Below are positions 24,461-34,952 of a stretch of 64,000 nt of DNA, in pieces. The notes beneath the pieces are model-generated. The model was not told where the DNA came from, did not search any database, and saw only the letters and a list, made by a program, of their open reading frames with translations. The stretch lies in the IMG/VR virus record IMGVR_UViG_3300036851_000411, positions 18,134 to 82,133 of that record, one strand, 5' to 3'. Numbering within the stretch: position 1 is the first letter of the stretch; the number at the start of each line of letters is the position of its first letter. Origin of the DNA: a virus. A program made the translations under genes and the position numbers.

Positions 24461-27400
24461 CTGAGCACCTACACGCTCAATATTGCGATCAACGCTGGGC
24501 CGGCCCAAGCGGGCGGCCAGCTGGTCGTCCGCACGCTCGAGGAGATCAAGGCCGCAGCACAGCAGACCGTCGCGGCGGTCTCGCAGTCGAACCAACTGCT
24601 CGGCCAGATCCTCGGTGCCGTGCAGACTGGTGCACAGCAAGGGGCCAACGGTGTCAAGCAGCTCAGCGCCCAGGTCTCCGCGCTCCAGCGGACGATGCAG
24701 AGCGCATGGGCGGTCGCCAAGCAGTGGCTCGCGTTCGCGGGGATCGGGCTCGGCGTCAAGCAACTCATCGACTACGCCGACGGCTACCGGCTCGTCGAAG
24801 GGCGCATCAAGCTCACGACGAAGTCGACCGACGAGCTGCGCGCCGTCGAGGCGAAGCTGTTCGAGGTCGCCAACGCGACGCGCACGAGCTACGCGGCGAC
24901 GGCCGATCTCTATTCGAAGGTCGCGCGATCGTCCGGTGAGCTCGGGATCAGCCAGCGGCAGGTCGTCACACTGACGCAGGCCGTCGGCCAAGCCCTGCAG
25001 ATCTCCGGTGCGAGCACCGGGGAGGCGACGGCGGCGACGCTCCAGCTCGGGCAGGCGTTCAGCTCCGCGCGCCTCAGCGGCGACGAGCTGCGGTCCGTGC
25101 TTGAAAATGCGCCGCGCCTCGCCAAGGCAGTCGCCGACGGCATGGGCGTCACGGTGGGCCAGCTCCGCACGTTAGGCTCGCAGGGGAAGCTCACTGGCGA
25201 AGCCGTCGCGAAAGCGATTCTCAGCCAGGCCGACGCGCTCAACCGGGAATTCAAGAGCGTCCCGCTCACGATCGGCCAGAGCTTTACGGTTCTGGGCAAC
25301 TACATCCAGCGGTACGTCGGCTGGTCGGACCGCGCGACGGGTGCCAGTGCGCTGCTGGCGCGCACGATCATCCTGCTCGCGCATAACGTCGACCTCCTCG
25401 CCAACTTCGCGATCTACGCCGGGGTCGTATTCCTGCTGTATCGGAACCTGACACTCCTCACCGCCGGCATGGCGATCGCCCGGGTGGCGGTGCTTGCGCT
25501 CGCGGCGGGGAACTGGGCGGGCGTCGCGTCCACGTTAGGCCTCACCGCCGCGGTCAATGGGCTCAAGGCGGCCATCGCCTCGACCGGCATCGGGCTCCTC
25601 CTCATCGCGATCGGCGCCATCGCCGTGGCGCTCTACACGTGGTACCAGCGCACGAAGCAGCAGAAGGAGGCGCTCCGCGAGCTCTCGGACGAGATCAAGA
25701 AGCAGAAGCAGGCGTCCGACAGCGCGCGCGCCAGTGTGCTCAACGAGGCCGCGGCCGATCAGATCCGGCAGCAGCAGCAGCTCGAGGCGCTCCGCCGCAG
25801 TGGGCCCAAGGCACTGGAGCGCGTGCAGAACGTGCAGTCCGATGAGAACGCCGCGCTCGAGGAGGGGAAACGTCTCTACGGCGAGTATGTGAAGAAGTCC
25901 GAAGAGGCGGCGCAAGCCCGCGGCAAAGCTATCACCGTCGAGAGGGATTTCACGAAAGCGCTCGCCGGTGGCAACAAGGAGGCGCAGGCCTTCCTCCTTA
26001 TCGCTGCCGAGACGGCGCTCCGGAAGCGTGCGGTCACCACCGAGACGGAGCTCGTCACGAAGGCAATCGAGATCCAGAACGACCGCCTCGAGAAGGAAGC
26101 CGACGCGTGGGCGACGGTGGGGCAGGCCGTGCGTCAGGCACAGCGCGACGGCGCTGGGCTCAAGACGCTCACCACGGCGTATCAGAACGCGGAGACGCGG
26201 GCGCGCGCCGCGGCTGGGGCCTCTGGTGGCTACGCGCTCGCGTTAGGGAACGAGCTGCGCGCGATCGAGAACTACGTCAAGGAGGCCGAGCGCGCGACGG
26301 AGATCGGGGAGGCGATCAACGGGCTGTCGTTCGACGCCGCGGCGATCGTGACGAAAGAGATGAACGCGCGCTACAAGCTCGCCGACGCCCTCGACGAGCA
26401 GACGCGGAAGACAAAGGACCTCGCCCGACTCCAGGCCGAGGCGCAGAACCGACAGCTCAAGGCGACGCTCCCGTCCACCCCGCCCAAGAGCGCCTTTGCG
26501 CAGGCGAACGACGCCGAGGAGGGGGACATCGCGGCCCGCATTCAGGCGCGGGCGCAGGAGATGAAACTCATCGTCGAGAACGTGTTCCGCGGCATGCAGG
26601 AGTCGGCGGCGCAGTTCTTCCTCAACGTCTTCACGCAGGGTATCCGCTCGTTTCGCGATCTGTTCAACAGCATCCGGCTGCTCTTCCTCCAGATGCTGGC
26701 GCAACTGGCCGCCGCGAAGCTCGTGACGAAGCTGCGCGACACGATCCGCGCGCAGGTCGGCGGGGTGAGCGAAGACGGCCTGACGAAGATCGCGCCCACT
26801 TCGCCCGGGTACGGGACCGCTGCATCGAAGCTCGGGGCGGCGGGCCAGGTGGCCGGCGCCGTGGGATTCGTCGCCTCCATCATCACGGGCTTCGGCAACA
26901 CCCTCGCCAAGAGCCGCGACCAGGCGAAATACGGCGGGGCGGCGTTAGGCTTCGCCGCGTTCGGCCCGGTCGGGGCACTGGCCGGCGCCGCGCTCTCGCT
27001 CGCGGGGTTCGACAAGAAAGCGAAGGCCGCGGCGAAGGCAATGGCTGAGGCGCAGAAGGAGTTCGCGCGCAACCTCGACAGCTTCGTGGCGACGGCGTTC
27101 GGCACCGGCTCGGGGCTCGCCGACGCGTTGCGCGCGAATCAGCAGGCGCGGGACGAGCTCCGGAAAGAAGCCAACGTGGCGCTCTCGGGCAAGAAAAACG
27201 AGAAGGTCCGTAACCAGCAACTCGAGGAGATCGACACCGCGACGAAAGCCAATGCCGCTCGGCTGGCGAAGGAGTTCACCGACGGCATCGAGGCGCAGAT
27301 CAACGCCCTCACCGGGAAGAGCGACCTCAACGCGCGGGCCGCGCTGGAAAAGGAGTACGCCGAGAACCTCCGCAACGCCGCCGCGGCGGGCTCCGACGCT

Positions 27401-28846
27401 GCCAGGGTGACGGAACTCTACAACCTCAAGCTCAAGGCCCTCAACGACGAGGTGGCGCGCGCCGCGGCCAGCATCGGGGCCAACGTTGGCGCACGCGAAG
27501 CGTTGTTAGGCGGGCGGGGCGACGAGGCGCAGGGGATCGCTGCCAGGGAGACGGCCGCCGCCGCGCTGTTCGAAGCGCAAAAGCTCTATCAGGCCGGCAC
27601 CATCAGCGAGGAGCTGTTCAAGCGACTCGCCGCCGTCATCGAGGGCGAGCTCAATCGCTCGCTCGATCAGATCGCGCAGGAGGCGAAGCAGCGCGCTGGC
27701 GATCTCGAGGCGCGTCGGCTCACGGCGGCTGGCCAGACGCAGGAAGCCGACGCGCTCCGGTTCAAGCTCGCACAGGAGAAGGAACTCAACGACGCCGTCG
27801 CAGCCGGCACCTCGGCGGCGGAGATCGCCACGCTCCGATACGTGCAGGCGCTGGAGGCCGAGGCGTTCGCCAAGGCGCAGGCGCAGCAGAAAGCTGACGC
27901 CGCGGGCGAGTTCCAGGTGCGCGCACTGCTCGCGCAGGGCCGCACGCAGGAGGCCGACGCCATGCGGATCCAGCTCGCCAACGAGAAGGAGCTGCGCGAC
28001 GCGCGCGAGCTCGGCATCGAGTCGCTGGTGAAGGAGACGCAGGCGCTGGAAGCCGCCACGCGCGCTCGCGAGGCTGCTGCTGCCGCCGCCAACGCGCTGG
28101 CCGATCTCGAGATACGGAAGCTCCAGGCGGAGGGCCGAACCGCCGACGCCGATGCGCGACGGCTCGATCTGCAGCAGGCGCAGGAGCGCGAGCAGTTCGC
28201 GAAACAGTTCGGCGAAGACTCGCCGGTCTTCAAGCAGCTGCTGGAAGTGCAGCGGTTGGAGAAGGAGCGAAAGACCGCCGAAGCCGCCAGCGCCCTTGCG
28301 GGGAGCACCAGCGCCGCTCCAGGCCCGAGTAATGGTGCCGTGGTGTCGAGTGGGTTCCAGGCGATCTCGCGCGAGGCGGGCGATCGGTTGGCCGACTACG
28401 GGCGGACCGCGCTCATCGTGTTCCGCGAAATCCGGCAGGATACGGCGACGCTCCCGAAACTGCTGGACGCGTTCCGCGCCGGCCAGTTCCCGTTAGGGGG
28501 AGCGTTAGGCGGTCCGACGGCGGCACCCGCGGCGATCGCGCCGTCACCAGCTGCCAGTGCGTTCGCCCAGACTGCCACGACCGCCAGCCCGGGTTTTGTG
28601 TCCGCGTTCGGCGCGGGATCGACCGGAAGCACCGCTCCGCCGAGCACCGGCACGCACGGCCCGCTCATCGGGCAGATCACATTCGACGTGGTGGTCGCCG
28701 CCGATGTGCCCGACGCGAAGGCGAAAGGGCAGGAGATCGCGGACGCCGCGCTGGAGCGCTTCATGGAGCGCATCGACGAAGGGCTCTTCGACCGTCTCGC
28801 TCGCCAGGACGCGGCGCGCGGTAGCACCACGCTGAGCATCCAATGA
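24461..28846 (+). CDS. Tape measure protein (CTG start)
   Basis: 1461 aa. The first ATG/GTG in frame (GTG 24620) would remove ~53 residues that read like a normal tape measure N-terminus (STYTLNIAINAGPAQAGGQ). The only suitable upstream start is CTG 24461, with GGAG 8 nt before it. Tail-tape features: a LATRTIILLAHNVDLL..YAGVVFLLYR hydrophobic core around residues 310-390, long Ala/Gln/Lys helices, and a second Gly/Ala patch (GFAAFGPVGALAGAALSLAG). Near the C-terminus are three related ~68-residue repeats with 'L.A.GRTQEADA.R..LA..KEL'. Sets tail length and is ejected on infection. Confidence 0.88.
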   Translation: MSTYTLNIAINAGPAQAGGQLVVRTLEEIKAAAQQTVAAVSQSNQLLGQILGAVQTGAQQGANGVKQLSAQVSALQRTMQSAWAVAKQWLAFAGIGLGVKQLIDYADGYRLVEGRIKLTTKSTDELRAVEAKLFEVANATRTSYAATADLYSKVARSSGELGISQRQVVTLTQAVGQALQISGASTGEATAATLQLGQAFSSARLSGDELRSVLENAPRLAKAVADGMGVTVGQLRTLGSQGKLTGEAVAKAILSQADALNREFKSVPLTIGQSFTVLGNYIQRYVGWSDRATGASALLARTIILLAHNVDLLANFAIYAGVVFLLYRNLTLLTAGMAIARVAVLALAAGNWAGVASTLGLTAAVNGLKAAIASTGIGLLLIAIGAIAVALYTWYQRTKQQKEALRELSDEIKKQKQASDSARASVLNEAAADQIRQQQQLEALRRSGPKALERVQNVQSDENAALEEGKRLYGEYVKKSEEAAQARGKAITVERDFTKALAGGNKEAQAFLLIAAETALRKRAVTTETELVTKAIEIQNDRLEKEADAWATVGQAVRQAQRDGAGLKTLTTAYQNAETRARAAAGASGGYALALGNELRAIENYVKEAERATEIGEAINGLSFDAAAIVTKEMNARYKLADALDEQTRKTKDLARLQAEAQNRQLKATLPSTPPKSAFAQANDAEEGDIAARIQARAQEMKLIVENVFRGMQESAAQFFLNVFTQGIRSFRDLFNSIRLLFLQMLAQLAAAKLVTKLRDTIRAQVGGVSEDGLTKIAPTSPGYGTAASKLGAAGQVAGAVGFVASIITGFGNTLAKSRDQAKYGGAALGFAAFGPVGALAGAALSLAGFDKKAKAAAKAMAEAQKEFARNLDSFVATAFGTGSGLADALRANQQARDELRKEANVALSGKKNEKVRNQQLEEIDTATKANAARLAKEFTDGIEAQINALTGKSDLNARAALEKEYAENLRNAAAAGSDAARVTELYNLKLKALNDEVARAAASIGANVGAREALLGGRGDEAQGIAARETAAAALFEAQKLYQAGTISEELFKRLAAVIEGELNRSLDQIAQEAKQRAGDLEARRLTAAGQTQEADALRFKLAQEKELNDAVAAGTSAAEIATLRYVQALEAEAFAKAQAQQKADAAGEFQVRALLAQGRTQEADAMRIQLANEKELRDARELGIESLVKETQALEAATRAREAAAAAANALADLEIRKLQAEGRTADADARRLDLQQAQEREQFAKQFGEDSPVFKQLLEVQRLEKERKTAEAASALAGSTSAAPGPSNGAVVSSGFQAISREAGDRLADYGRTALIVFREIRQDTATLPKLLDAFRAGQFPLGGALGGPTAAPAAIAPSPAASAFAQTATTASPGFVSAFGAGSTGSTAPPSTGTHGPLIGQITFDVVVAADVPDAKAKGQEIADAALERFMERIDEGLFDRLARQDAARGSTTLSIQ

Positions 28847-28974
28847 ACGGCGATCACGTGCTAGTCATCCCGCCGATCGTACCTGCCGGCACGTCGATGG
28901 TCATCGCCATGGTGCACGACGGCACCGTCCTGTACGTCTACATCAACGGCAAGGAGGTGTTAGGCCATGGCTGA
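28843..28974 (+). CDS. Small hypothetical tail-region protein (43 aa)
   Basis: ATG overlaps the tape measure stop and its end overlaps the next gene by 8 nt. MNGDHVLVIPPIVPAG then MVIAMVHDGTVLYVYINGKEVLG: a short beta-hairpin-like protein. Real because of the double overlap; function unknown. Confidence 0.5.
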   Translation: MNGDHVLVIPPIVPAGTSMVIAMVHDGTVLYVYINGKEVLGHG

Positions 28975-29764
28975 CCTCCTGCTGAGTGACGTGGATGTGG
29001 CGAGCTTCGGCGTCACCGTCTCGGAGTGGGATGGTGTACTGCCGCCTCCCGACATTTCGTACGCGACCGTTGCGATCCCGGGCGTGGAAGGGACCGTGCT
29101 CGAAAGCGATGAGCCGATCGTCGCAGCGCGCTCATTCCGGGTGAAGGGCGCGGTGGAAGCGGCGTCCGTCGCGGCGCTTGAGACCGCGGTGCGTGTGCTC
29201 CTGCGGTGGATCCACCATAAGCGGCTCGTCGGGATCCGCACTGGGCACGATGCGACGAAGGTTGCCTACGGCCGGCTCACCAAGTGCGACTTTCCGAACT
29301 ATCCGCACCAGCTCGTGCAGCCACTCGTGAAGGTCGACCTCACGCTGGAGTGCCACGACCCGCTCTGGTACGCGGTGACGCCGACGGCACTCGCGTTCAC
29401 AACGGCCACGCAGGTGCCGTTAGGCAGCTGGCGCGTGCGGAAAGGCGTGGTCCGACTGACGGGCGTCCAGAACACGCCGACCGTGAGCATCACGGACTGG
29501 AATGACGTGGCCGTCTCGAGCTTCACCGTAGCGGACAGCGTGCCAGGCGCGAGCGACTACATCGAGGTCGACGGCGGCGCGCAGAGCTGCATCAAGAGCG
29601 TGAGCAGCGTCATCACGAACATCATCGATAAGTTCTCGGGCGCGATGCCGGTGATCGACATCGCGAACGCCAAGGACGATTTCAGCGTGTGGCCGAAGAT
29701 CGCGCGGACGGCCGTCTCGGGCACGCCGGCCGGGCTGTTTACGTACGCGCCGACCTGGCTCTAA
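28967..29764 (+). CDS. Distal tail protein (Dit-like)
   Basis: 265 aa. MADLLLSDVDVASFGVTVSEWDGVLPPPDISYATVAIPGVEGTVL has the 'df...GV.v....g.......i.GrnG.' start of Dit proteins, and VKVDLTLECHDPLWYA is the matching C-terminal strand. It forms the hub that closes the tail tube. Confidence 0.78.
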   Translation: MADLLLSDVDVASFGVTVSEWDGVLPPPDISYATVAIPGVEGTVLESDEPIVAARSFRVKGAVEAASVAALETAVRVLLRWIHHKRLVGIRTGHDATKVAYGRLTKCDFPNYPHQLVQPLVKVDLTLECHDPLWYAVTPTALAFTTATQVPLGSWRVRKGVVRLTGVQNTPTVSITDWNDVAVSSFTVADSVPGASDYIEVDGGAQSCIKSVSSVITNIIDKFSGAMPVIDIANAKDDFSVWPKIARTAVSGTPAGLFTYAPTWL

Positions 29765-29778
29765 TGAGCGCGCGTTAG

Positions 29779-32700
29779 GTGCCAGCCGCTACGTCGAAGT
29801 TTCTGCACCTTGCCATCCGCGACAACCCGCGGTGCGTGAGCGGCTCGCTGCAGCTCGGGATCGACCAACATCCTATCTCACTTCTCGAGGTCGAGCGCGA
29901 CACCGACGAGGACGCGCTCACCTTTGAGCTCGCGTCGGACAGTCCGCTCCTCACGCTCGTTCGGGAGCGGCGCGTGGCGTCGGTCCACTATGCGGGCAAT
30001 CCCGCGACCGATTTCGACGAGTGGCGCATCATCCAGCCAGCGCGCCAGCGGAAGGGCCCCGGCCGCCGCTGGGAAGTCGTCTGCGCGCCGATGGTGTGGG
30101 ATCTGGCGCTCCCCGGCGTGCTCGTCGACCCGACGCTCTTTGGCGAGCAGCGGCAGGTCATCCGCTTCGCCGGAGCCACCGTCGAGGAAGCCTACGACGA
30201 GTTTGTCGCGCCGTTTCTCATCGACAAGGGCTACACGTGGATCGGGAAGGGGCTCATCGTCCCAACCACGCCGCTCACGGACGCGCGCGCCTCCTTCGCC
30301 ACGCCGCTCGAGTTCCTGCGGTTCTGTGCCGGTGCAGTCTCGACGCCAGAGATCACCTATATCGTGAGGCTCCGCCGGAACGGCGTCACGAACTATCTGG
30401 TCGACATCGTCGAGCGCGGCACCGATGCGGCCGGCGATCCGCTGCCGATCGCCGACGTGCGCTACGGGAAGAATCTGATCGACGCGCGCATCGAATCGGA
30501 CGGCCGGGAAGTCGCGACCGATCTCGAGGCGAAGGGCACGGAGATCCCGATCACGGGCGGGTTCTACACGATCGCGCGCACGGGCTTCAAGATCACCGCG
30601 AAGTCAACCGACGTGTTGACGGTGGCGGACCCGGACCCCGATGGCGGGCCGATGATCCGCGAGGACGACCAACTCGTCGGCCGCTATCTGCAGCCGACGA
30701 GCGCGGCGGTCCCGCCCAAGCTCATCACCGACTCCGACGCTACGGCGCAAACGCTCACGATGGCGAGTGGCGCGGGCGCATCGTTCGCGGTGAACGACAT
30801 CGTCGAGCTGCGGGCCGATACGAGCGGCACCCTGGTCACGAGCCTCTCAAGCCCGGCCGCGCGCGCGCGGTATGCCGGCAGCATCATCACGCGCGTCGTC
30901 GAGCGATCGGACCTCACGGGCGAGCGGAACCTTCACCCGAACGCGTTTCTCCGCGACTACGCGAACTCGTCGAGCGTGGCGGACGGCTTCACCCTCACGA
31001 GGATCGACGCCGGGGGGGCCAACGGGACGATCGTGCGCGACAGCGACCCGACGTATGCCATGTTCGGGCCGTACACGATGCGGATGCGCAACAATTTCAA
31101 GGGCCTTGGCATCCAGGGGATTCCGTTCGGGGTCGCGGGGGCGCCTGGTGCGGATCGGATGAGCGTGATGGTGCGCGTCGCGTTCCGATCATGGCAAAAG
31201 CCGAGCTGGATGCGGGTGACGCTCCTGCAGACCGTCCCGCTCGTGCTGGGGCTGCCGGTGGTGCTCGCGACGATCCTGCTGCAAACCCCGGATAATGCCT
31301 TTGGCGGCGTGTCGGTCATTCAGGGGTCGTTCAAGGACATCATCCTGCAGGACATCCCCATCCCCACGAGCCCGATCACCTGCCGGGTCGATGTCGAGGC
31401 GGTGACGCCGAGCGACGAGCTCACGTTAGGCGCGTGGTACGATCTCCATGTCGGCCCGTACATGGTCGTGCAGTATGCGCGGGGGCCGGAGAGCTATAGC
31501 GAGTTCGGGAACGCGAACAAGCTGTATGCCGCGGTGCAAAAGGCGTTCGAGGCGGTGGTGCTGCCGATCGACACGTACCGCGTGGGCGCGGTCGATTTCA
31601 CGCGATTGGATGGCACCGCGTACCCGTACGATGCGCTCGTGCGGCATGCGCAACTCCGGGTCACCGATGCGGGGCTCCTCGTGCCCAATGGGGAGCTGCT
31701 GCGCATCGCGGGCCTTGAGCGCGACAAGCTGGTCGAGACGAGCACGACACTCGTCCTCGCGTCGCGGCGGAAGACGCTCACCGAGACGCTCCGCGACTCC
31801 GTCGGTGGCGCGGGCACCATCACCATCACGAGCGCGACCGGCTCGGCGGCCACACCACCGCCGACCTCGACGCCGCCTCCGACGACGACGCCGCCCCCGG
31901 GCAGCGGCACGCCAGGCGGCGGCACGCCCGTCACGCCCGGCCCGTTGCCGGACCCGGGCGGTGTGGTCACCGGCGCCCCGGGCAATTTCAGCCTAACGAT
32001 TGTCGGCGGGCCCGCGCTCGTCATCGATCCGGTCCCGGCCGTAGCGACGCGACCGCCGGAATGGGATGTCTCGCCCAAGGCGCACAATTTCAAGAACGTG
32101 AAGTCCATCCGTGTCCAGGTGCCCGTGTTGTCGGCCGGCCCGGCGGACTCGCGGGTGGCGGTGCGCGCGTTGCTGTTTGATGGGGGCGCCTGGCGCTACT
32201 TCAATACCATCGAGTCGGCGCCGTGGGCACCCATCGACGCCGTCATCGAGGCGGACGGCGTCATCCTGCCGTCAACCGGCGCGTGGTTCACCCTGGACCC
32301 GGCGTTGCAAGTCGAGAACGTCATCCTCGAGCCGGTCACGGTCGGGGGCGATGACGCGTCGCCGGCCACGTTAGGCAACGTCTACGTCGATTGCAGTTCG
32401 ATCCTCATGCCGCCGTCGGGCGAGCTGGCCACGCCGGAAATCCCGACCGATGGACTCATCGCCTATTGGGAGCTCACGGAAGGCAGCGGGTCGTCGGTGG
32501 CGTCGAAAGACCCGGCGCCATCGGGCCCATCGCTCACGCTCGGGTTCACGACGGGCACCGAGTCAGATCCGCGATTCGATCCGTCGTGGCAGACTGGCCC
32601 ACGGCGTTTGCGGCCTGCTGGGTTCGACCTCGTGTATTCGGCATTTAGCCATCTCGCGAATATCCCATCGTACGCTGCCGGCTCCGCGTGCTTCATGTAC

Positions 32701-33162
32701 GTCGATGTCACGACCTTTGGAGGCTTGGCGAAATTCTTCATGGGCACGGGCAACTCGCCCTACGTCTATCGGATGGGGGTCGACGGGTCGAATAAACTGT
32801 TCGCGCAAATTACCGAGGATTCGGGCGGGACACCGACACGCACGGCGACCGGCACGACGACCATTTCCAACGGATCGAAGCATCTCGTCGGATTCATTCA
32901 CGACGGCACCAATCTCAAGGTTTACGTCGATCCCGTTGACGGACTACCCGAAGGCACTGTGGCGTGTGCGGCGGCGCTGTTCGACGCGACGACGGACCTC
33001 ATCATCGGCGGTGGCGCCTATCCGCCAGGCGCCGGTCAGCCTGACAACTTCGATCATGGCGATGTGGTATACGCATCGGGCGCGGCGGTCGCGAACCTAA
33101 CGCCCGATAAGATCGCGGAGCTCTACGCGAAGATGAAGCTCACCTACACGGCGCTCCCATGA
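29779..33162 (+). CDS. Tail-tip/tail-associated lysin-like protein with laminin-G-type C-terminus
   Basis: 1127 aa from GTG 29779. The N-terminal ~400 residues (LQLGIDQHPISLLEVERD, EWRIIQPARQRKG) match the Tal/gp18-like baseplate fold. A Pro/Thr linker (~700-730) precedes a beta-rich C-terminus (IAYWELTEGSGSSVASKD, then HLVGFIHDGTNLKVYVDPV), which is laminin-G/concanavalin-like and probably contacts the cell surface. Confidence 0.78.
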   Translation: MPAATSKFLHLAIRDNPRCVSGSLQLGIDQHPISLLEVERDTDEDALTFELASDSPLLTLVRERRVASVHYAGNPATDFDEWRIIQPARQRKGPGRRWEVVCAPMVWDLALPGVLVDPTLFGEQRQVIRFAGATVEEAYDEFVAPFLIDKGYTWIGKGLIVPTTPLTDARASFATPLEFLRFCAGAVSTPEITYIVRLRRNGVTNYLVDIVERGTDAAGDPLPIADVRYGKNLIDARIESDGREVATDLEAKGTEIPITGGFYTIARTGFKITAKSTDVLTVADPDPDGGPMIREDDQLVGRYLQPTSAAVPPKLITDSDATAQTLTMASGAGASFAVNDIVELRADTSGTLVTSLSSPAARARYAGSIITRVVERSDLTGERNLHPNAFLRDYANSSSVADGFTLTRIDAGGANGTIVRDSDPTYAMFGPYTMRMRNNFKGLGIQGIPFGVAGAPGADRMSVMVRVAFRSWQKPSWMRVTLLQTVPLVLGLPVVLATILLQTPDNAFGGVSVIQGSFKDIILQDIPIPTSPITCRVDVEAVTPSDELTLGAWYDLHVGPYMVVQYARGPESYSEFGNANKLYAAVQKAFEAVVLPIDTYRVGAVDFTRLDGTAYPYDALVRHAQLRVTDAGLLVPNGELLRIAGLERDKLVETSTTLVLASRRKTLTETLRDSVGGAGTITITSATGSAATPPPTSTPPPTTTPPPGSGTPGGGTPVTPGPLPDPGGVVTGAPGNFSLTIVGGPALVIDPVPAVATRPPEWDVSPKAHNFKNVKSIRVQVPVLSAGPADSRVAVRALLFDGGAWRYFNTIESAPWAPIDAVIEADGVILPSTGAWFTLDPALQVENVILEPVTVGGDDASPATLGNVYVDCSSILMPPSGELATPEIPTDGLIAYWELTEGSGSSVASKDPAPSGPSLTLGFTTGTESDPRFDPSWQTGPRRLRPAGFDLVYSAFSHLANIPSYAAGSACFMYVDVTTFGGLAKFFMGTGNSPYVYRMGVDGSNKLFAQITEDSGGTPTRTATGTTTISNGSKHLVGFIHDGTNLKVYVDPVDGLPEGTVACAAALFDATTDLIIGGGAYPPGAGQPDNFDHGDVVYASGAAVANLTPDKIAELYAKMKLTYTALP

Positions 33163-33467
33163 GCAATCGCGCTCGCCTGCTCGGGATCGAAAGCGCACCA
33201 ACGGGCCAGCTCGAGGGCTGGGGCCAGTTGGCGAGCGGCGTGTGGGTGAAGGCGAGCGGCACGCCGAGCGCCGGCAAAGCGGTCGTGGTCAACGCGACCG
33301 GCGATGGCTTCGTGTGGGGCGCCGCCAGCGGGGGTAGCAGCGCAACGTCCGCTGCGCTCACGGCCGCGCTCCAGGTCGACGGGGATGCCCGGGTCCGAGA
33401 GTCGGCAGGCGGCGGCACCATCAACGAAGAACAAGTGGTCTTGCTCGCTCAATTCTACGGAGCCTAA
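33159..33467 (+). CDS. Small tail-fibre-region protein (102 aa)
   Basis: ATG overlaps the previous stop. QLASGVWVKASGTPSAGKAVVVNATGDGFVWG looks like a trimeric fibre shaft or connector segment. Ends in CCTAACG context. Confidence 0.55.
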   Translation: MSNRARLLGIESAPTGQLEGWGQLASGVWVKASGTPSAGKAVVVNATGDGFVWGAASGGSSATSAALTAALQVDGDARVRESAGGGTINEEQVVLLAQFYGA

Positions 33468-33470
33468 CGC

Positions 33471-33827
33471 ATGGCACTCGCGAAGCTGAAACTCTCAGGG
33501 TCCACGGATGGGAAGCCGATCAAGGTCGCGGCCACCGCGATCGGGTCCGGCACGACCATTCACACCGCGCAGTCGGGCACCTCGTTCCTCGATGAAATCT
33601 GGCTGTGGGTGTCGAATACCGACTCGGTTGAGCGCACGCTCACCATCGGGCACGGCGGCACGACGGACCCGGATGACCTAACGCTCAAAGCCGTCACGAT
33701 CGCCGCGAACTCTGGCCCACAATGCATCTCGCCAGGGCTCCCCCTGCAGAACTCCCTCATCGTGAAAGCCGCGGCGAGTGTGGCGAACGTGCTCACGATC
33801 ACCGGCCACGTCAACCGGCAGAGCTAA
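33471..33827 (+). CDS. Small beta-rich tail protein (118 aa)
   Basis: MALAKLKLSGSTDGKPIKVAATAIGSGTTIHTA then TLTIGHGGTTDPDDLTLKAVTI: an all-beta protein in the receptor-binding block, probably a fibre component. Family unnamed. Confidence 0.55.
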   Translation: MALAKLKLSGSTDGKPIKVAATAIGSGTTIHTAQSGTSFLDEIWLWVSNTDSVERTLTIGHGGTTDPDDLTLKAVTIAANSGPQCISPGLPLQNSLIVKAAASVANVLTITGHVNRQS

Positions 33828-34933
33828 TGACCGGGCGTCGTGGGACTCCGTGGGATGAGCACCGACTGACGAACGTCGGGGCTGGTGCGGGCGTGTTCAA
33901 GCGAAAGACGGCCGGTGCGCTCGAGCTGCGCACGATCACCGGCGGGGTCGGCATCACCGTCACGGAGAACGCGAACGAGATCACGCTCGACACTGGTGGC
34001 GGCGGCGGCGGGACGTTCGACCCGAATTACACCGTCGCCGATGGCATCCGCCAATCGCCGTGGATTCCCGAGTTGCGCCGCATGGTGGTCGCGCGCCGTA
34101 ACTCCGGCCTGATGGTGTTCGTTGATCCCGTCTTGAAAACGACGGAGGAACGCACCGCGCACGGCGCGACGACCGATGCAACGCCGACCTGTGCATACGA
34201 CCCGACGAACTTCCAACTCTTTGTCAGCAACTACATCAACGGCGGAGGGACGAAGGTCCACGTCCTCGATCTCACCACGCTACAACGCATTGCCGAAATA
34301 ACCGTTGGCACTGGCCCGCTCGGCATCGCCTGGTGCCCGACGAACGACTGCATCTACGTCGTCAACGTTTTTAGCAACTCTGTTTCGGTCATCAGCACAT
34401 CGTCGCTCACAGTCGTGGCGACCGTAACAGTCGGGACGCTGCCCATTGGGATCTGTTATTGCCCCTCGAATGACTCGATGTACGTCGGGAACCGCACATC
34501 GAATTCTGTCTCGGTGATCGCCTGCTCGAGCAACACGGTCACGGCGACCATCACGTCGATGGGCGCGGCGGATTGCCCGTTCTACGTGCCGAGTAGTGAC
34601 GAAGTCATCGTCACCGCAACAACGGCGAACGTTCACAAGTGGATCAATCCATCAACAAACGTCGCCACGTCGCTCACGACGAACGGATTTAGCAATTGTC
34701 GTGGTGGCACCTACGTCCCGCCGACGGACGAATACTGGATGGCTGCCGGGAACGGTCGCTTTGAGGTCTACGATGCCGCGACCAATAATGCCGTCACGAC
34801 CATCACGACGGCGGGGGTGGGCGCGCCTGCCTATTGTCCGATCACCGAGCAAGTCATCTATCGCGATGAAGGGGAAAGCTATTGGGCGATTATTGATCCG
34901 GCGACTCGGAATATTGCCTACATGGGATTCTAA
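33827..34933 (+). CDS. Beta-propeller receptor-binding protein
   Basis: 368 aa from ATG 33827 (TAATG overlap). After a fibre-attachment N-terminus (LTNVGAGAGVFKRKTAGALELRTITGGVGITV) come repeats of the YVTN type: VHVLDLTTLQRIAEITVGTG, PLGIAWCPTNDCIYVVN, SVSVISTSSLTVVATVTVGT, PIGICYCPSNDSMYVGN. This forms a beta-propeller, probably the host receptor-binding tip. Confidence 0.75.
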   Translation: MTGRRGTPWDEHRLTNVGAGAGVFKRKTAGALELRTITGGVGITVTENANEITLDTGGGGGGTFDPNYTVADGIRQSPWIPELRRMVVARRNSGLMVFVDPVLKTTEERTAHGATTDATPTCAYDPTNFQLFVSNYINGGGTKVHVLDLTTLQRIAEITVGTGPLGIAWCPTNDCIYVVNVFSNSVSVISTSSLTVVATVTVGTLPIGICYCPSNDSMYVGNRTSNSVSVIACSSNTVTATITSMGAADCPFYVPSSDEVIVTATTANVHKWINPSTNVATSLTTNGFSNCRGGTYVPPTDEYWMAAGNGRFEVYDAATNNAVTTITTAGVGAPAYCPITEQVIYRDEGESYWAIIDPATRNIAYMGF

Positions 34934-34952
34934 CCATCCAACCGCCACCGCA

